A DNA stretch of 64,000 nucleotides, taken from Euborellia annulipes. Lineage: Eukaryota > Arthropoda > Insecta > Dermaptera > Anisolabididae. Below the pieces are notes generated by a model. That model saw nothing but the letters and a program-made list of their open reading frames with translations. It did not search any database and had not been told where the DNA came from. Below, piece after piece: positions 46,318-56,822 of this stretch; within the stretch, counting starts at the first letter, position 1; every line of letters starts with the position of its first letter. The stretch spans positions 1 to 64,000 of the forward strand of contig JAKCPI010003221.1 in NCBI GenBank assembly GCA_023213315.1, in the 5' to 3' direction. The translations under genes and the position numbers were made by a program.

Positions 46318-46560
46318 GTCATGAAAGGATTGAGCTAGGAGGTTGAAATTTTATATTTAAGTTAGGTACCCTCTCCGACACTCAAAATAAGCTTTCGAAC
46401 AAAATCGGCCAAAAAGTACTAGTACTTTACTGATGTACTTTTTCAGTTTTTTTCAATTTTCTCAAAATTTGCTGCAACGATTTTTATTAAAATTCAAAAT
46501 CAATTATTTTTTTAGATGCTTTTTAAAATGTATATTTTCATTTTGCCCTTGAAACCTTTT
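46318..46560 (+). mobile_element. Family A body fragment inside palindrome, right arm
   Basis: Inverted duplicate of 46015-46262, with few differences. Confidence 0.8.
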
Positions 46561-47171
46561 TAACATGTAAAACTATATATTGAAACTTTCAATGGACTTT
46601 AGAAATAGAGGGAACAAAATACACAAAATTTTTATTTTACTAAATTAAAGCCCATTTCATGTAGATTATTTAGAAAAAAAAATTTTCTTGAATATCTCAT
46701 TCCCTTTTGGAGATAATGGCTTTAGCGCTAAACCATGTTTGCGTTTTCATAACTAAAAAAAAATCAACAATATGAATTTTTTTTTATATTTTAGGATTAA
46801 CTTAGATTCGTGATATATTTTTTTTCTAATTCCTTATTGTTTAAAGAACTTATCAAAAAAATTTCATCAAGATTGGGTGTCAAATAAGCAAATGAGAAAT
46901 TATTTTCTCTTCCATGTCACATTTTGTTTGGCATTATTCAAGCCGCGTAAGGTGAAAAAATCAAAACTTTAAAGTGCCATAACTCGAAAACTAAGTGAGA
47001 TAAAAAATCGAAATTTGGTGCTGTTACTTATCTTTATATATAGAACAAACATACCAAGTTTCATGAAAATCTGAGATTATGGGTGAAAATTTTTTATTTT
47101 TTTGGTTGATTTGACGTGGAATGACCCATACACGAAATATAAAAAATTTTCTCAAATATCTAAATGGGCTA

Positions 47172-47232
47172 AAAACTGTGAGGAACTTCGTTTCTTGCGT
47201 GGGTCCCACGACCCCACACTTTTGCTTTTTTA
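47172..47232 (-). repeat. Repeat D, second copy
   Basis: GTGAGGAACTTCGTTTCTTG..GGGTCCCACGACCCCACAC mirrors 21049-21095. Confidence 0.5.
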
Positions 47233-48135
47233 TTGCAAATAGATTTTCTAATTATTAACTGTATCTAATTTACTCTTTTAAATAGAATAATTTCGAAAAC
47301 GAATGACATTTAAAATAAAAAAGTTCTCCCCGCCATACTTTTGGCTTATACGATTTCCCATATGTAAAATATAACCATGATAAGATAATCCCAAAATAAT
47401 TTGAATCATACATTGTAGATATATATAATAGAACCTTTTGATAAATATTAATACATACGATAGAAAATGATTGAAACACTCTAGGGAGCATCGATTTATA
47501 AAGTATCCAAATCAGTTCTGAATCAGATCAGATGATATCAATGATATATAAATTCAATTCTCTTTTGAATTAATATTTAATGATAAATTGTATTCATAGT
47601 ATAATGAAATTATAATGTTTAATTTGCATAGGAATCATTAATATTAAAATGAACCTAAAAATTTTAATCAGTTTATTCGTGCCAATTCAATAACGAACTA
47701 AGGAATCAATAATATTTTCATTCAAGTTTTTTTTTTTTTTTTTTTCATTCAAAATATTATTTTAATGCATTAATGAATATTAAAAAGGGATTTTTTTTTA
47801 ATAATATAAAACATATTTTTTTAATTAATTTTCTTTATATTTAAAACCATTTAGATTATTAAACATTTTCATACCAAAATTAAAATTATTACTAAAAGCT
47901 GTTCAAATAAATTTATTTACTCACTCAGGATGGTAGGTAGGCTTGAGCCTTGATTGAATGAAATATTCACTTTTGACTTCTATACTCGTCTTTACAAGAC
48001 TGGGACACTTTTTTTTTAATTTTCTGCTTTTTGGTTTTAATTTTTTAATTGAAAGAACATTTTTTAGCTTTCAATTATGAATGTTTATTGCTCTTTAAAT
48101 AAGGAAAGATATTTCATTTGATTTGACTACAAATC
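47233..48135. other. AT-rich sequence, nothing recognised
   Basis: No feature supported; T-tract at 47727-47745. Confidence 0.4.
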
Positions 48136-48203
48136 ATTTGAAATAAATAGGGATGGGGTCTAAATGGCCTTTGATGCCGAAAAAGACCTTTAAAAAAAAA
48201 AAA
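48136..48203 (+). mobile_element. SINE B 3' fragment
   Basis: AATAAATAGGGATGGGGTCT, AAATGGCCTTTGATGCCG, AAAAAGACC and poly(A). This is the clearest version of the shared 3' domain in SINE B. Confidence 0.75.
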
Positions 48204-48239
48204 AATGGAAATATATAGAAATCACCTCTCTTATAGTTC

Positions 48240-48397
48240 CGGGGGGGGGGGGTTCTGGTTCCAGGTTTGAATATTTATTCAAATCATTTAGATACCAAAT
48301 GTGCATGGACCTCCTATATAAATTTATATCATCATCAATATTATGAGTATCGTTAAAATTCATATGCACTAAGATGCCGAAAGACTTAAAAAAAAAA
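48240..48397 (+). mobile_element. SINE I-related copy, diverged, with G-tract
   Basis: A (G)12 tract, GGTTCTGGTTCCAGG, AAATCATTTAGATACCAAAT, GTGCATGGACC, GAGTATCGTTAAAATTCATA and CTAAGATGCCGAAAGAC, then an A-tail. Confidence 0.55.
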
Positions 48398-48464
48398 CAT
48401 ATATAAGTATACAAATCACTGATCCTTTGATCATGAAACCGGATTTGTTTTATAGAGTTAAATC

Positions 48465-48685
48465 AAGGGTGGATACAAGGAGAAGGGAGCAAAGGGAGTA
48501 ATTATCCCCCCCCCCCCCGAGATTTGAAAAAAATATTTTTTTTTAATTAAATTTTATTTTCAATACAAAATTTTACAAATTAATACTTAAAAATTTGTTG
48601 AGAGGATGGGCAGAGGCAGCCAAAAAGAAATAATTCTGGATGCTACAACAAATTGTGTGCTCTGCGACCAGTCACACCAGATCCC
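48465..48685. repeat. G-tract repeat (second copy) and family A hairpin fragment
   Basis: CAAGGGTGGATAC..GGGAGTAATTA(T)(C)n-GAGATTTG at 48465-48600 mirrors 11890-12022. At 48648-48685 TTGTGTGCTCTGCGACCAGT and CACACCAGAT are one arm of a family A terminal hairpin. Confidence 0.5.
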
Positions 48686-48890
48686 CCCGAGAAACTCCTC
48701 TGGATTCTCTCTTGAGTTAAATACACTTGGGTCTCTCAGCAGGTAGTTAATAAATTTATTTATTTATTTTAGATAGATAGGAAAATTTGTTGTCTTTTTA
48801 GTAGCCTAGTTTTTGGATAATATTATTTAAAAGTATTTTCAACATCTTAGAGTATATAGACTAGAATTGTTTAAATATGATATATTAGGG

Positions 48891-49091
48891 CAGTGGTTCC
48901 CAACAAAACCTTTTCATCCGTTGCTATACTTACAAGAACCCTTTAGCTACAGCCGAGAAATAAAGAAAAAAAAAAAAATTCTTAAATCATAATAATTAGA
49001 GTTATATTGGTAAGTAATTCTAAACAGCTGAACTTACTCGGCTCTCAAGACATAGTTCATGGACCCCTAGGGGTCCTGTTGGGAGCCATTG
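48891..49091. mobile_element. hAT-type MITE with perfect 8-bp TSD
   Basis: The ends CAGTGGTTCCCAACA and TGTTGGGAGCCATTG are inverted. TATTAGGG flanks both sides (48883-48890, 49092-49099). It is inserted in a minus-oriented SINE I-type element. Confidence 0.85.
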
Positions 49092-49240
49092 TATTAGGGG
49101 GTCCAGGCGCATTTATTTATACCATTTGGTATCTAAATAAATTTTCATCGGACTTCCTGAGATCCAAACCCGCACACCGTGACTTTACGATTATCAATAT
49201 TGACACTTGACACCTCCAACCTCTCTGCCACGGGAGGGAG
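49092..49240 (-). mobile_element. SINE I-related copy (head variant C), split by the MITE
   Basis: GGTCCAGGCGCATTTATTTA, the TACCATTTGGTATC palindrome, CGGACTTCCTGAGATCC, and a head ending CCTCTCTGCCACGGG. The missing 3' part lies left of 48883 in degraded form. Confidence 0.6.
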
Positions 49241-49955
49241 AATAATTGTATTCTTAACTATTCAAAAACAAATGGAATTTTTTTTAGATAGAAATAGAAA
49301 ACAAAAGACATAAAAGAATTTAATCAAAAAAAAGAAAAAAAAAAAAAGAAAAACCTCTCTTGAATAGTCTTTTTTTTATTTTCTTTTTAATTTCTATCTC
49401 AAGTGTAAAAAATTAAAACTTTTTTCCCTTCATTTAGAAAAGAATCAACGATTAAGAATTCATCCAGGGAATATGAATGATCAATTCAATTTAGAGGTGA
49501 GAACTCAGCGAAAAGTAATTTCGCTCGCAAAGTTAACCATTTTGAATCCTCTTTCGGTTAGAATAAGCTCGCTCTGCTCGAATTAAACATGCTTTAAGAG
49601 GATCCAACCCACACACACATACTCGCAAACAAATATTTACACATCATCAGATAGACAGACACAAAGCTCTTTAGGTTGTTTTTTTTTCTATCCTGTTTTG
49701 TTTTATTTACGATTTTCAAGCTTGAGCCCTGCGTAGTGAAAACGTTAAATTAGAACCCCAATAAAAATTTAATTTCTCACCAAACTATCAATTATAAATA
49801 AGAATCTGACATCTGTTTTAATCTCGAATTTAACAATGGGGATATGTATAGAGGCCGATTGAAAGAATATTTTATCAGCGTTGAACTGCCATAATAATGA
49901 TATTTTAAATATTACTTATAAACAACATGCCCTTAATTAATGATTAATATTTTAA
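49241..49955. other. AT-rich sequence, nothing recognised
   Basis: No feature supported. Confidence 0.4.
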
Positions 49956-50045
49956 TTGAATTGGATACCAATCAATTGAAATAAATAGGGGATGGGTTTA
50001 AACTGGCCTCGGAAGGAAAAAATGACCTTAAACAAATTTTTAAAA
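49956..50045 (+). mobile_element. SINE B 3' fragment
   Basis: GAATTGGATACCAATCAATT, AATAAATAGGGGATGGGTTT, AACTGGCCTCGGAAGG and AAATGACCTTAAA. Confidence 0.6.
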
Positions 50046-50117
50046 AAGTAATATTTAATTATTACTGTTGAGTAAATTAAAAAGATTGAGAAAGGCAGTT
50101 AATAAATAAACAAAGAA

Positions 50118-50175
50118 AAAATTATCTCTGTCGACTCTTCGAAAGCACTTCGAGCTCATCATCAGGACCTCTGAT
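50118..50175 (-). repeat. CTGATGATG..GTCGAC motif fragment
   Basis: On the minus strand: CTGATGATGAGCTCGAAGTG, CTTTCGAAGAGTCGACAG. Same motif order as the CGAAACGTCG family, with the GAAAC element mutated. Confidence 0.35.
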
Positions 50176-50237
50176 CAATAAAATACGAACTATTCCAGCA
50201 AATCTCAATTAATCTCATGACATTTTTTCTGTATTAT

Positions 50238-50468
50238 CTTCTTCTTCTTCTATCTTTGCCTTAATCCTGCTGTGCGGGGTCGGCGGTCGGTTCATAGTTT
50301 TTTTGCGACCAGAAAGGAATAGAAAAGGCCGGCCCGTCTGACGAATTTTGAAAAGTAGAAGGAAGAGACTGACATGCAAAGAATATAAGGATTGCCAGTC
50401 CCAGCTCGGGAAGCTCATGGTCGCCATCCACGTACCCACAAGATGTGAGCCCCTGAGCAAACATTTTA
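50238..50468 (-). mobile_element. SINE S2, complete copy with 14-bp TSD
   Basis: TTTTTCTGTATTAT flanks it (50224-50237 and 50469-50482). The minus strand runs GCTCAGGGGCTCACATCTTG, GATGGCGACCATGAGC, GGCCGGCCTTTTCTATTCC, GACCCCGCACAGCAGG, and a (GAA)4 tail. The duplication and simple-sequence tail indicate LINE-type retrotransposition, with a partner recognising a GAA tail instead of poly(A). Confidence 0.85.
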
Positions 50469-52029
50469 TTTTTCTGTATTATACTATATCTTAAAGATAC
50501 TTCTGTTACAGATGAATAAATTTGTATCCTTAGAAACTCTAAGGTTCTATTTATATCCAGAGATGTGCATGAAATCAATCATTTTGGATTTAATTCCAAA
50601 ATCTGATCCAATTCAGTTCTGTATTTTGAATTTGGATTGAAATCCAGCAGACAGGAAGAGTTTAGGATTTGGATTGAAATTCAAATTCTCTCTAAGGATT
50701 TAATATCGATACTAAATTCTTTTCCAAAGAGATTTAGTTTCTGGATTTAAATTCGTTAAAAACAAAAAATATTATTTAATTACTAAAATCACCTTAAAAA
50801 AGTTCGATGAAAGCAATTTGATGATCGGATCTAAAAATAGGATTTTAAATTCCAAGATAATATCCTGGATGGGCTTTAGATCTAGGATCTTCGGATTTTA
50901 AATCCGATCTTTTCACTTGCTAGATTTTCAGATCGTATCGCGATTCCCTTTTTTAGTGAACTTTTCGATCTATAGGCTACTTATCATATTTTATATGATC
51001 CAGCAATATTTACAGTCAAGGCATCTCAAAGACGTCATTTGTAGAAAAAATTCAGGCTTGGTTTTTTTTTTCTACATCCTTGTCAAAAATGACGTTTTTC
51101 TATAAAAATTTCTCTAGTAAAAACAAATGGATGCCTTCAAAAAAATATCACTCACCTCCTTTTAATAATAGATTTTTTAAATCAAATAATTTTTATATTT
51201 ATCACCTAGTTATCCTCTTAAATTCATTTAAATTATTAGGTCTTTATATTAAAGAGTTATAGATTCTATTAGAATTTTATTTTCGAAATTTTCTATATAA
51301 TTCTCTTTCAATAAAAATTTTACGTTTATTAAGTACTTACCAAAGGGTTTGAGAGAGTTAGAGACTCTCAGAGGGGTTTATTTACGCCACTGATGGAATC
51401 CTTTTAGAAACATTTGGAATTCGCGATCCGCGGCTCTCTTTAAACCTCCTCTGCATTTTTTCATGAATTATTAATTAAATTTTACGCTTAATGGCTGCCT
51501 GTGTTGCTCTAGACAAGAAAGCTTGAGTGAATCGGGAAAAGCGTAGAGAAAGAGGATGGTTTTTGGTGCTGGATACTAAAGAGTAATGTAAAAGTTTCAG
51601 GGTTTAAATCAGTGATGAACCTGTTGGAAGGGCCGATGTCAGAATATATAGCCTATATAACAAGCAGCAGGAATAGTAGCGTAATATTCTTGAGTTGAAA
51701 CATATGAACATTTCATTTTGGTGGAATTATAAGTTGAGGATAAAGTCAAAGTCTTGAATAATAATCGCAGCTGGTGAACATATAAAGCCAAGCTTCAACG
51801 CTCTCGCCTTTTTAGGATAACAAATTAATTAATAAAACCAATACTAAAATCAAACTAAGTCGGATTCTTTTATCAAAGTAGAAAATTAATAATTGTAAAA
51901 AGTGAATTTTAATTATAACTTGAATGCAAGCAGCCATCCATTAATTTTCCCTCATGGATATCTAACTTTAAAGAAAAGATTATAATTATATCAATATGAA
52001 AAAGAACTATTATATCATAATATAGCTAC
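50469..52029. other. AT-rich sequence; 50570-50930 enriched in ATTTGGATT/ATCCAAATC
   Basis: Many short direct and inverted occurrences of GATTTGGATT, GAAATCC and TAGGATTT suggest a decayed satellite-like or simple repeat. No gene recognised. Confidence 0.35.
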
Positions 52030-52074
52030 TTGTGTTTTTATTCTGCCTCTCTATGATGACTTGAAGGTCTAGAT
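52030..52074 (+). mobile_element. Left part of a SINE-like host sequence
   Basis: Contains GATGACTTGAAGGTCTAGAT, which continues at 53115 after the hAT insertion into a SINE B copy. Confidence 0.4.
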
Positions 52075-53114
52075 CAGTGTTTCTCCAACCTTTTGAAGTC
52101 CACGGCACCCCAAAAGTGCATTGGGAATAAGATTACATACTAGGGGCACCCTTACTTTTTTTCCCCCTAGCAAAACGGAATTTTCGACGCCCTCCAGAAA
52201 ATTTTTTTCTCATCGACGGAATTTTTTCGGCCCTGCTGAAAAATTTTTACCGCCCTCGGAAAAATTTTTCCCTTTCCGTGTAAATCATTTGATCTTTTTT
52301 TTTAACTTTGCCCATCAACCGTAGATTGGACAGGTAAAGTTAATGTAATCGTAAAAAAAATCGAAATTTTTCTGAAGCTGCCAAAATGTGTTTTGAGGTT
52401 CCCTGAATCCATTTAAGAAGTTTTTGGAATGATGTCTGTGTGTCTGTCTCTGTATGTGCGTGTGTCTGTGTGTATGTCTGTGGTAATATTTTTCGTCAAC
52501 GAAAACTCAAAAACTATTCACCCAATTGTTTTGAAATTTTGCACACATAAACTAGAGATAAAGCTCAAGAACTGAAAAGCTTTTGGTAAACATCGGACCA
52601 TTAGGGGGCGCTCTAGAATGGGGGCCAATATTTTTTTCTTACATAACCTATAATTTTTTTTATATATTCAGAAACTAGACTTTCTATAAGGATCAGGAAG
52701 ATGTATGGCAGCCAGCAAATGATAAAAAATCTATTTGATTATCGTCGACGTTTCGTACATCTTCCTGATCCTTATATATTGCCACTCAGCCATCGAAATT
52801 CTTCTATTTAAACTAGACTTTCTCCCGAGTAAAATGATATATAATATTTGTATCCTAATTTGTCATAAACTTGTTAAAAAATCATTTAAATTCGAAAATT
52901 GTGGATAGCAACAAAGCAAAATCAAAACAAACAAACGCGTTGCATTATTTCTTTGAATAATGGGGGACAAAGTTGTGCGCTCGGCTTAGTCCGACCCTTT
53001 ATTTAACAAAGCTTCATTTTTTCCGACTCTTTTTTTACCTAGATATCTCGCGGCACCCCTTAGGCATTCGCGCGGAACTCTTGGGTGCCGCGGCACACCG
53101 GTTGGGAACCACTG
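52075..53114. mobile_element. hAT-like non-autonomous element, 1.04 kb, perfect 8-bp TSD
   Basis: Ends: CAGTGTTTCTCCAACC..GCGGCACCCC-type (left) and GCCGCGGCACACCGGTTGGG then AACCACTG (right). The flanks GTCTAGAT at 52067-52074 and 53115-53122 are identical. The interior contains a stretch like the left half of family A (52390-52620: GTTTTGAGGTTCCCTGAATC, then TGTCTGTGTGTCTGTCTC) but highly diverged, and a nested retrocopy at 52686-52809. There is no transposase. Confidence 0.85.
52686..52809 (+). mobile_element. CGTCGACGTTTCG retrocopy with 14-bp TSD
   Basis: AAACTAGACTTTCT flanks it exactly (52672-52685, 52810-52823). The arms ATAAGGATCAGGAAGATGTA and TACATCTTCCTGATCCTTAT form a hairpin around GATTATCGTCGACGTTTCG. 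It ends CACTCAGCCATCGAAATTC like the copy at 33045. Confidence 0.85.
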
Positions 53115-53255
53115 GTCTAGATAATGTGCTAGCGATCGCGAGTTCGCTTCTCGTCTCGAGCGAGAAAAATTTATTTCAATTGAATTCAATTAATACAAAT
53201 AGGAACGGAGCCTCAGAAGCCGAAAAAGATCTTAAATAACAAATTAAAAAAAAAA
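53115..53255 (+). mobile_element. SINE B copy
   Basis: GATCGCGAGTTCGCTTCTCG (B-box region), ATTTCAATTGAATTCAATTA linker, AAATAGGAACGGAGCC, TCAGAAGCCGAAAAAGATC, then A-rich tail. Confidence 0.65.
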
Positions 53256-53341
53256 AAGATCTTGAATATACAATCAGTTCTATCGTGACGATAAAAATTT
53301 CACTATTTAATACTAATTGTGATCTTATCGTCAGCTCTAAA

Positions 53342-53788
53342 GCAAGTATTGGATTCATGTTGAAATGTCGAGATTTTGATGGATATATACGTTTTGAGGT
53401 CTCCTGATTCCGAAAGAGTGGGTTCCTCAAAATGGACTGTCTGTCTGTGTGTATGTGTCTGTCTGTCACCAAAAAAAGTATGAAGGAAATGAGCCTAGTT
53501 AATTTTATATTTAAGTTAAGTACCGTCCTGACATGCGAAAATATTACTAAATATTCTAATTTTGTCCTCAAAATCGTTAGAAGTACACTTTACTCTTGCA
53601 CTTCATTGGAAAGTTAGGAGAAATTTTTGCCATAATAACAAAATATAAATATTTTTCTATGTTTATAAATTTTACATCTTGAATTCTAATGTATTGTCAA
53701 TAAACTAAATTTATGTCTACACAAAAAATCTGGTGTAACAAACATAGAACACAACTTTCTGTGCAATCAGTCACACCAGATTTTTTGT
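53342..53788 (+). mobile_element. Family A element, diverged, left end missing
   Basis: GTATTGGATTCATG, GTTTTGAGGTCTCC, a (CTGT)n tract, TAGGAGAAATTTTTGCCA, and a terminal hairpin with both AATCTGGTGT and CACACCAGATTTTTT arms, one mutated. It lacks the AGTACTAGT block. Confidence 0.75.
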
Positions 53789-54298
53789 ATATATATTCAA
53801 TACTGTTACAATGTTTTCACGTTAAAAATAAATAAATAAATAAAGGTAATTTTGAGAATCTCCTATCTTAAAAGAAATTACTTATTTAGGAAAGGTGAAT
53901 GAGAATATAGTCTTTGTAAAATCTTCTTAAAATTCAAAGATCAAATTATATTTAAGCCGAATTAGTACTTATTAAATAATTATAAATTCAATCTAAATAA
54001 ATGTTTTAAATTTTAATAAACAATTCTTGCCTAATTAATTTTAATGAGCAACAAGATAATACCTCTTCTTTTCCATGGAAAACAGGCACGAGAAATTTGA
54101 TTTAAAATTTATTATTTGTTTATACAGAATACAGATTAAAACAAATTATACCCCTCCCAACCAACGTGGAACACAGTGGCAATGTCAATAAAAGCCAAAG
54201 GGTTTCGGATGAAAATTTATTTATATAATTTAAATACAACTTGGTACGGTATAAATAATATACAAAATATATTCCTTATCTTTAGTATATTTTACTAG
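53789..54298. other. AT-rich sequence, nothing recognised
   Basis: No feature supported. Confidence 0.4.
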
Positions 54299-54805
54299 CC
54301 GCGCCGCCCGCCTTCGGCGGGCTTCGCGTCTAGCCAGGGGGGCGTAGCCCCCCTGGACCCCGCCAGCTGGCTCGGGCCCGCCTGCGGCGGACCCTCGCTT
54401 TTCTTGATGATGAGAAACTGCGTGGCGTCTAGACAGGGGGGCTACGCCCCCTGGACCCCCCACCAACTGGCTCGGGCCCGCCTGCGGCGGACCCTCGCCT
54501 TTCTTAATGATGAGAAACTGCGTGGCTTCTAGCCAGGGGGGCTACGCCCCCTGGACCCCCCGCCAGCTGGCTCGGGCCCGCCTGCGGCGGACCCTCGCCT
54601 TTCTTGATGATGAGAAACTGCGTGGCGTCTAGACGGGGGGCTACGCCCCCTGGACCCCCCACCAACTGGCTCGGGCCCGCCTGCGGCGGACCCTCGCCTT
54701 TCTTAATGATGAGAAACTGCGTGGCTTCTAGACAGGGGGGCTACGCCCCCTGGACCCCCGCCAGCTGGCTCGGGCCCGCCTGCGGCGGACCCTCGCCTTT
54801 TCTTA
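54299..54805. repeat. GC-rich minisatellite, 100-bp unit, about 5 copies, alternating A/B types
   Basis: Each unit has CTAGMCAGGGGGGCTACGCC, CCTGGACCCC, CARCTGGCTCGGGCCCGC, CTGCGGCGGACCCTCGC and ends TTTCTTRATGATGAGAAACT. Units with CCAGCTGG and units with CCAACTGG mostly alternate (CTTGATGA and CTTAATGA co-vary), which suggests a 200-bp higher-order period. Open frames across it are repeat artefacts. It immediately precedes repeat C. Confidence 0.9.
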
Positions 54806-55135
54806 ATTATGAAAAGAAAATTATTATTACTAACAACTAAGTATTCCAGTCCAGTGCCTGCTTTAGGATTTGTTTACCTTCATAGAATACACAACTGTAA
54901 AGAATACTTAAATATTTCTCTATACATTTCCTATGGGAGAAATCGTAACTTTAAGAATTAATAACTCGAAAAGCTATAGGAATTTTGGGACCCGAGTATT
55001 TTTCCGGGACTCTCTATAACGTCCTCTATAAGACTGCAAAATTTCGTTTCAAAATTCCAACGGGAAGTTGGTCAAACAGAGCGTGACAGACGGACAGACA
55101 GACAGACGGACACTCCGTAATTATTATATATAGAT
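54806..55135 (+). repeat. Interspersed repeat C, uninterrupted copy
   Basis: CAGTGCCTGCTTTAGGATTT, CATAGAATACACAACTG, AAATATTTCTCTATACATTT, GGGAGAAATCGTAACTTT, GGAAGTTGGTCAAACAGAGC, (ACAGACGG)n and CCGTAATTATTATATATA. It is homologous to 56823-57820 without the family A insertion. Confidence 0.8.
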
Positions 55136-55139
55136 ATTT

Positions 55140-55193
55140 GTTTAAGTTTCACTTTCGACATTTGAGGCAATTAGACACCGTTCCTATTGAGAT

Positions 55194-55227
<34 letters not shown>

Positions 55228-55300
55228 AACCCTTGTTTTCTAACTCCAGAAGTTGATGCTTTTAACTCTGAGCCACAGCCCAAGAACTCTTCAAAATATA
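55140..55300 (-). mobile_element. SINE B copy, diverged, with poly(T) tract
   Basis: TTTGAGGCAATTAGACACCG (mutated 3' domain), a (T)30 tract at 55197-55226, and a head which on the minus strand reads GGGCTGTGGCTCAGAGTTAA with an A-box-like TGGCTCAGAGT. Confidence 0.5.
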
Positions 55301-56622
55301 ATATAAGTAGCTATAAGATACAGAAAAAAATTAAAAAAAAAAAATTTTTTAATTTCAAAATCGATTGTTTATTATTTACCACGCACCTCAAATCCAATCG
55401 ATCTCTGGCTGTAGCTATCTATCTACCGACATCATGAAGAGACATTATTTCCTATCTCTAACTCCTCAAGCTGTTATTATATTTAGCTAATGAACTAATC
55501 CTGTGACTAGTTCGACTCGTTTCCTTTTATACAACCTCTTCTATATTAGAGAATGTCCAGAGGAGGGACTTCCACCTCACCGTCATGTAGCCTACTCCTT
55601 TCGAAGAATGCATTATAATTAAAATTATATTTCGATAAATAAATATATTATATTTTCATGGTTTTTTCTCATTTTCATTTTATCAATATATTAATACACC
55701 AAGACAACGAAAAAATGAGGTCTATTATCTACAATATTTATTAAATGCTTTTTTTTTCTAATTAAATTCAGCATTATCGTTCGACTTTGTGATTGTGAAA
55801 TATGTGAACGGAAACCTATGTGTATGTGTGCGATATGTGTCGGAATGTAATACTCTGAATACTTTCGAATATTTATGTCACATTATAGTAAAATAAAATC
55901 CCACAATGGCCTCAGTAGCCGAGAGGAAAAATTAAAGAAATACGTAAAATAAATTCCCTAATTTATTTCAAACTTTCTTCTACTAAACTACACAATTATT
56001 TTTCTTTCTAAAATGATTTAAATATAAGGCATTGAGCTTATTTTCGACGTTTTATTTAGAAATTATTGATTAAAGTACAAATCAATTTAACATTTAATAG
56101 GAAATATCTATTTTTGCATATTGGATAAGGCAAGGATCTCTCAAAGTGATTATACGAGTATTTCCTGTATATTTAGAAGAGAATTAATGTATGGTTGATG
56201 AAATAAAATCGGGATTCGTTGAAAATAATAAAATGGAATTTTGCCGCTTGACAGATACAAAAAGAGAAAATTCGACATCGAAAGCTTCTCACATCACTGG
56301 TTTTCTTTAATGCACATTCCATGTCCATTCCATTGAAAATATAGTTTTAATTTAATAATTTATCAATTATATTTAATTAATATAATCACAGAAATACTGT
56401 ATTTTAAAATATAATTTATATGTTCAATTTCATATTATATGTTTTGTTATATAGGCCTATATTAAGAGTTATTTCGAATATTAATAATTTCTATTAAATT
56501 TTCATTTATAGAAATCATTTTAATTAATTTTAATTAACATTTAGAAACATTGAAAATATCTATTTACCTCACAATGACTTTATAAAAGAAAAATGATGAA
56601 TTTTTAAATTAGGCTATGTATT
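55301..56622. other. AT-rich sequence; small SINE B remnant
   Basis: 55885-55930 retains AATGGCCTCAGTAGCCGAGA (the 3' domain). Nothing else was recognised. Confidence 0.4.
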
Positions 56623-56822
56623 CCCCCCCCCCCCCCCCAAGAGACGCTCCTCCACTGATCGGCCGTTGCCTTAGATGGGCTTTACTAGAGGAGACCTGGG
56701 GGGAGGGGAGCTCCCCCAGAAGGCTCCCCGTCCCAAGAAAAATTGAGACATTTGGTATCCAAATGGCTTAAATAAAATCATCGGACTGCCTGGAATCCGA
56801 ACCCTTGACCCTTGGTATACAA
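56623..56822 (-). mobile_element. Poly(C) tract, GC-rich patch and SINE I fragment
   Basis: (C)17 at 56623-56638. 56640-56745 is GC-rich. 56750-56822 carries GACATTTGGTATCCAAATGG, CGGACTGCCTGGAATCCG and AACCCTTGACCCTTGGTATA, a minus SINE I body and B box. Confidence 0.6.

Larger units (their letters stand above)
45450..47127. mobile_element. 1.68-kb palindromic element, ATAC-flanked
   Basis: The ends GGGTCATTCCACGTCA (left) and TGACGTGGAATGACCC (right) are flanked by ATAC at 45446-45449 and 47128-47131. Almost the entire length is an inverted repeat with arms of about 810 bp around a centre near 46290. Each arm contains, innermost, a family A body fragment. There is no transposase. A 4-bp TSD and GGG ends would fit a Sola-like element, but this is only a suggestion. 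Confidence 0.8.

Noticed and set aside
53176..53571. 131-codon minus frame
   Set aside because: It runs across a SINE B end and the antisense of a family A copy. Similar NLNIKFQ readings occur in every copy because of the repeat, not because of protein conservation.
54230..54840. Gly/Pro/Ala/Arg-rich frames on both strands
   Set aside because: The unit length of the GC-rich minisatellite keeps frames open; it is a repeat artefact.
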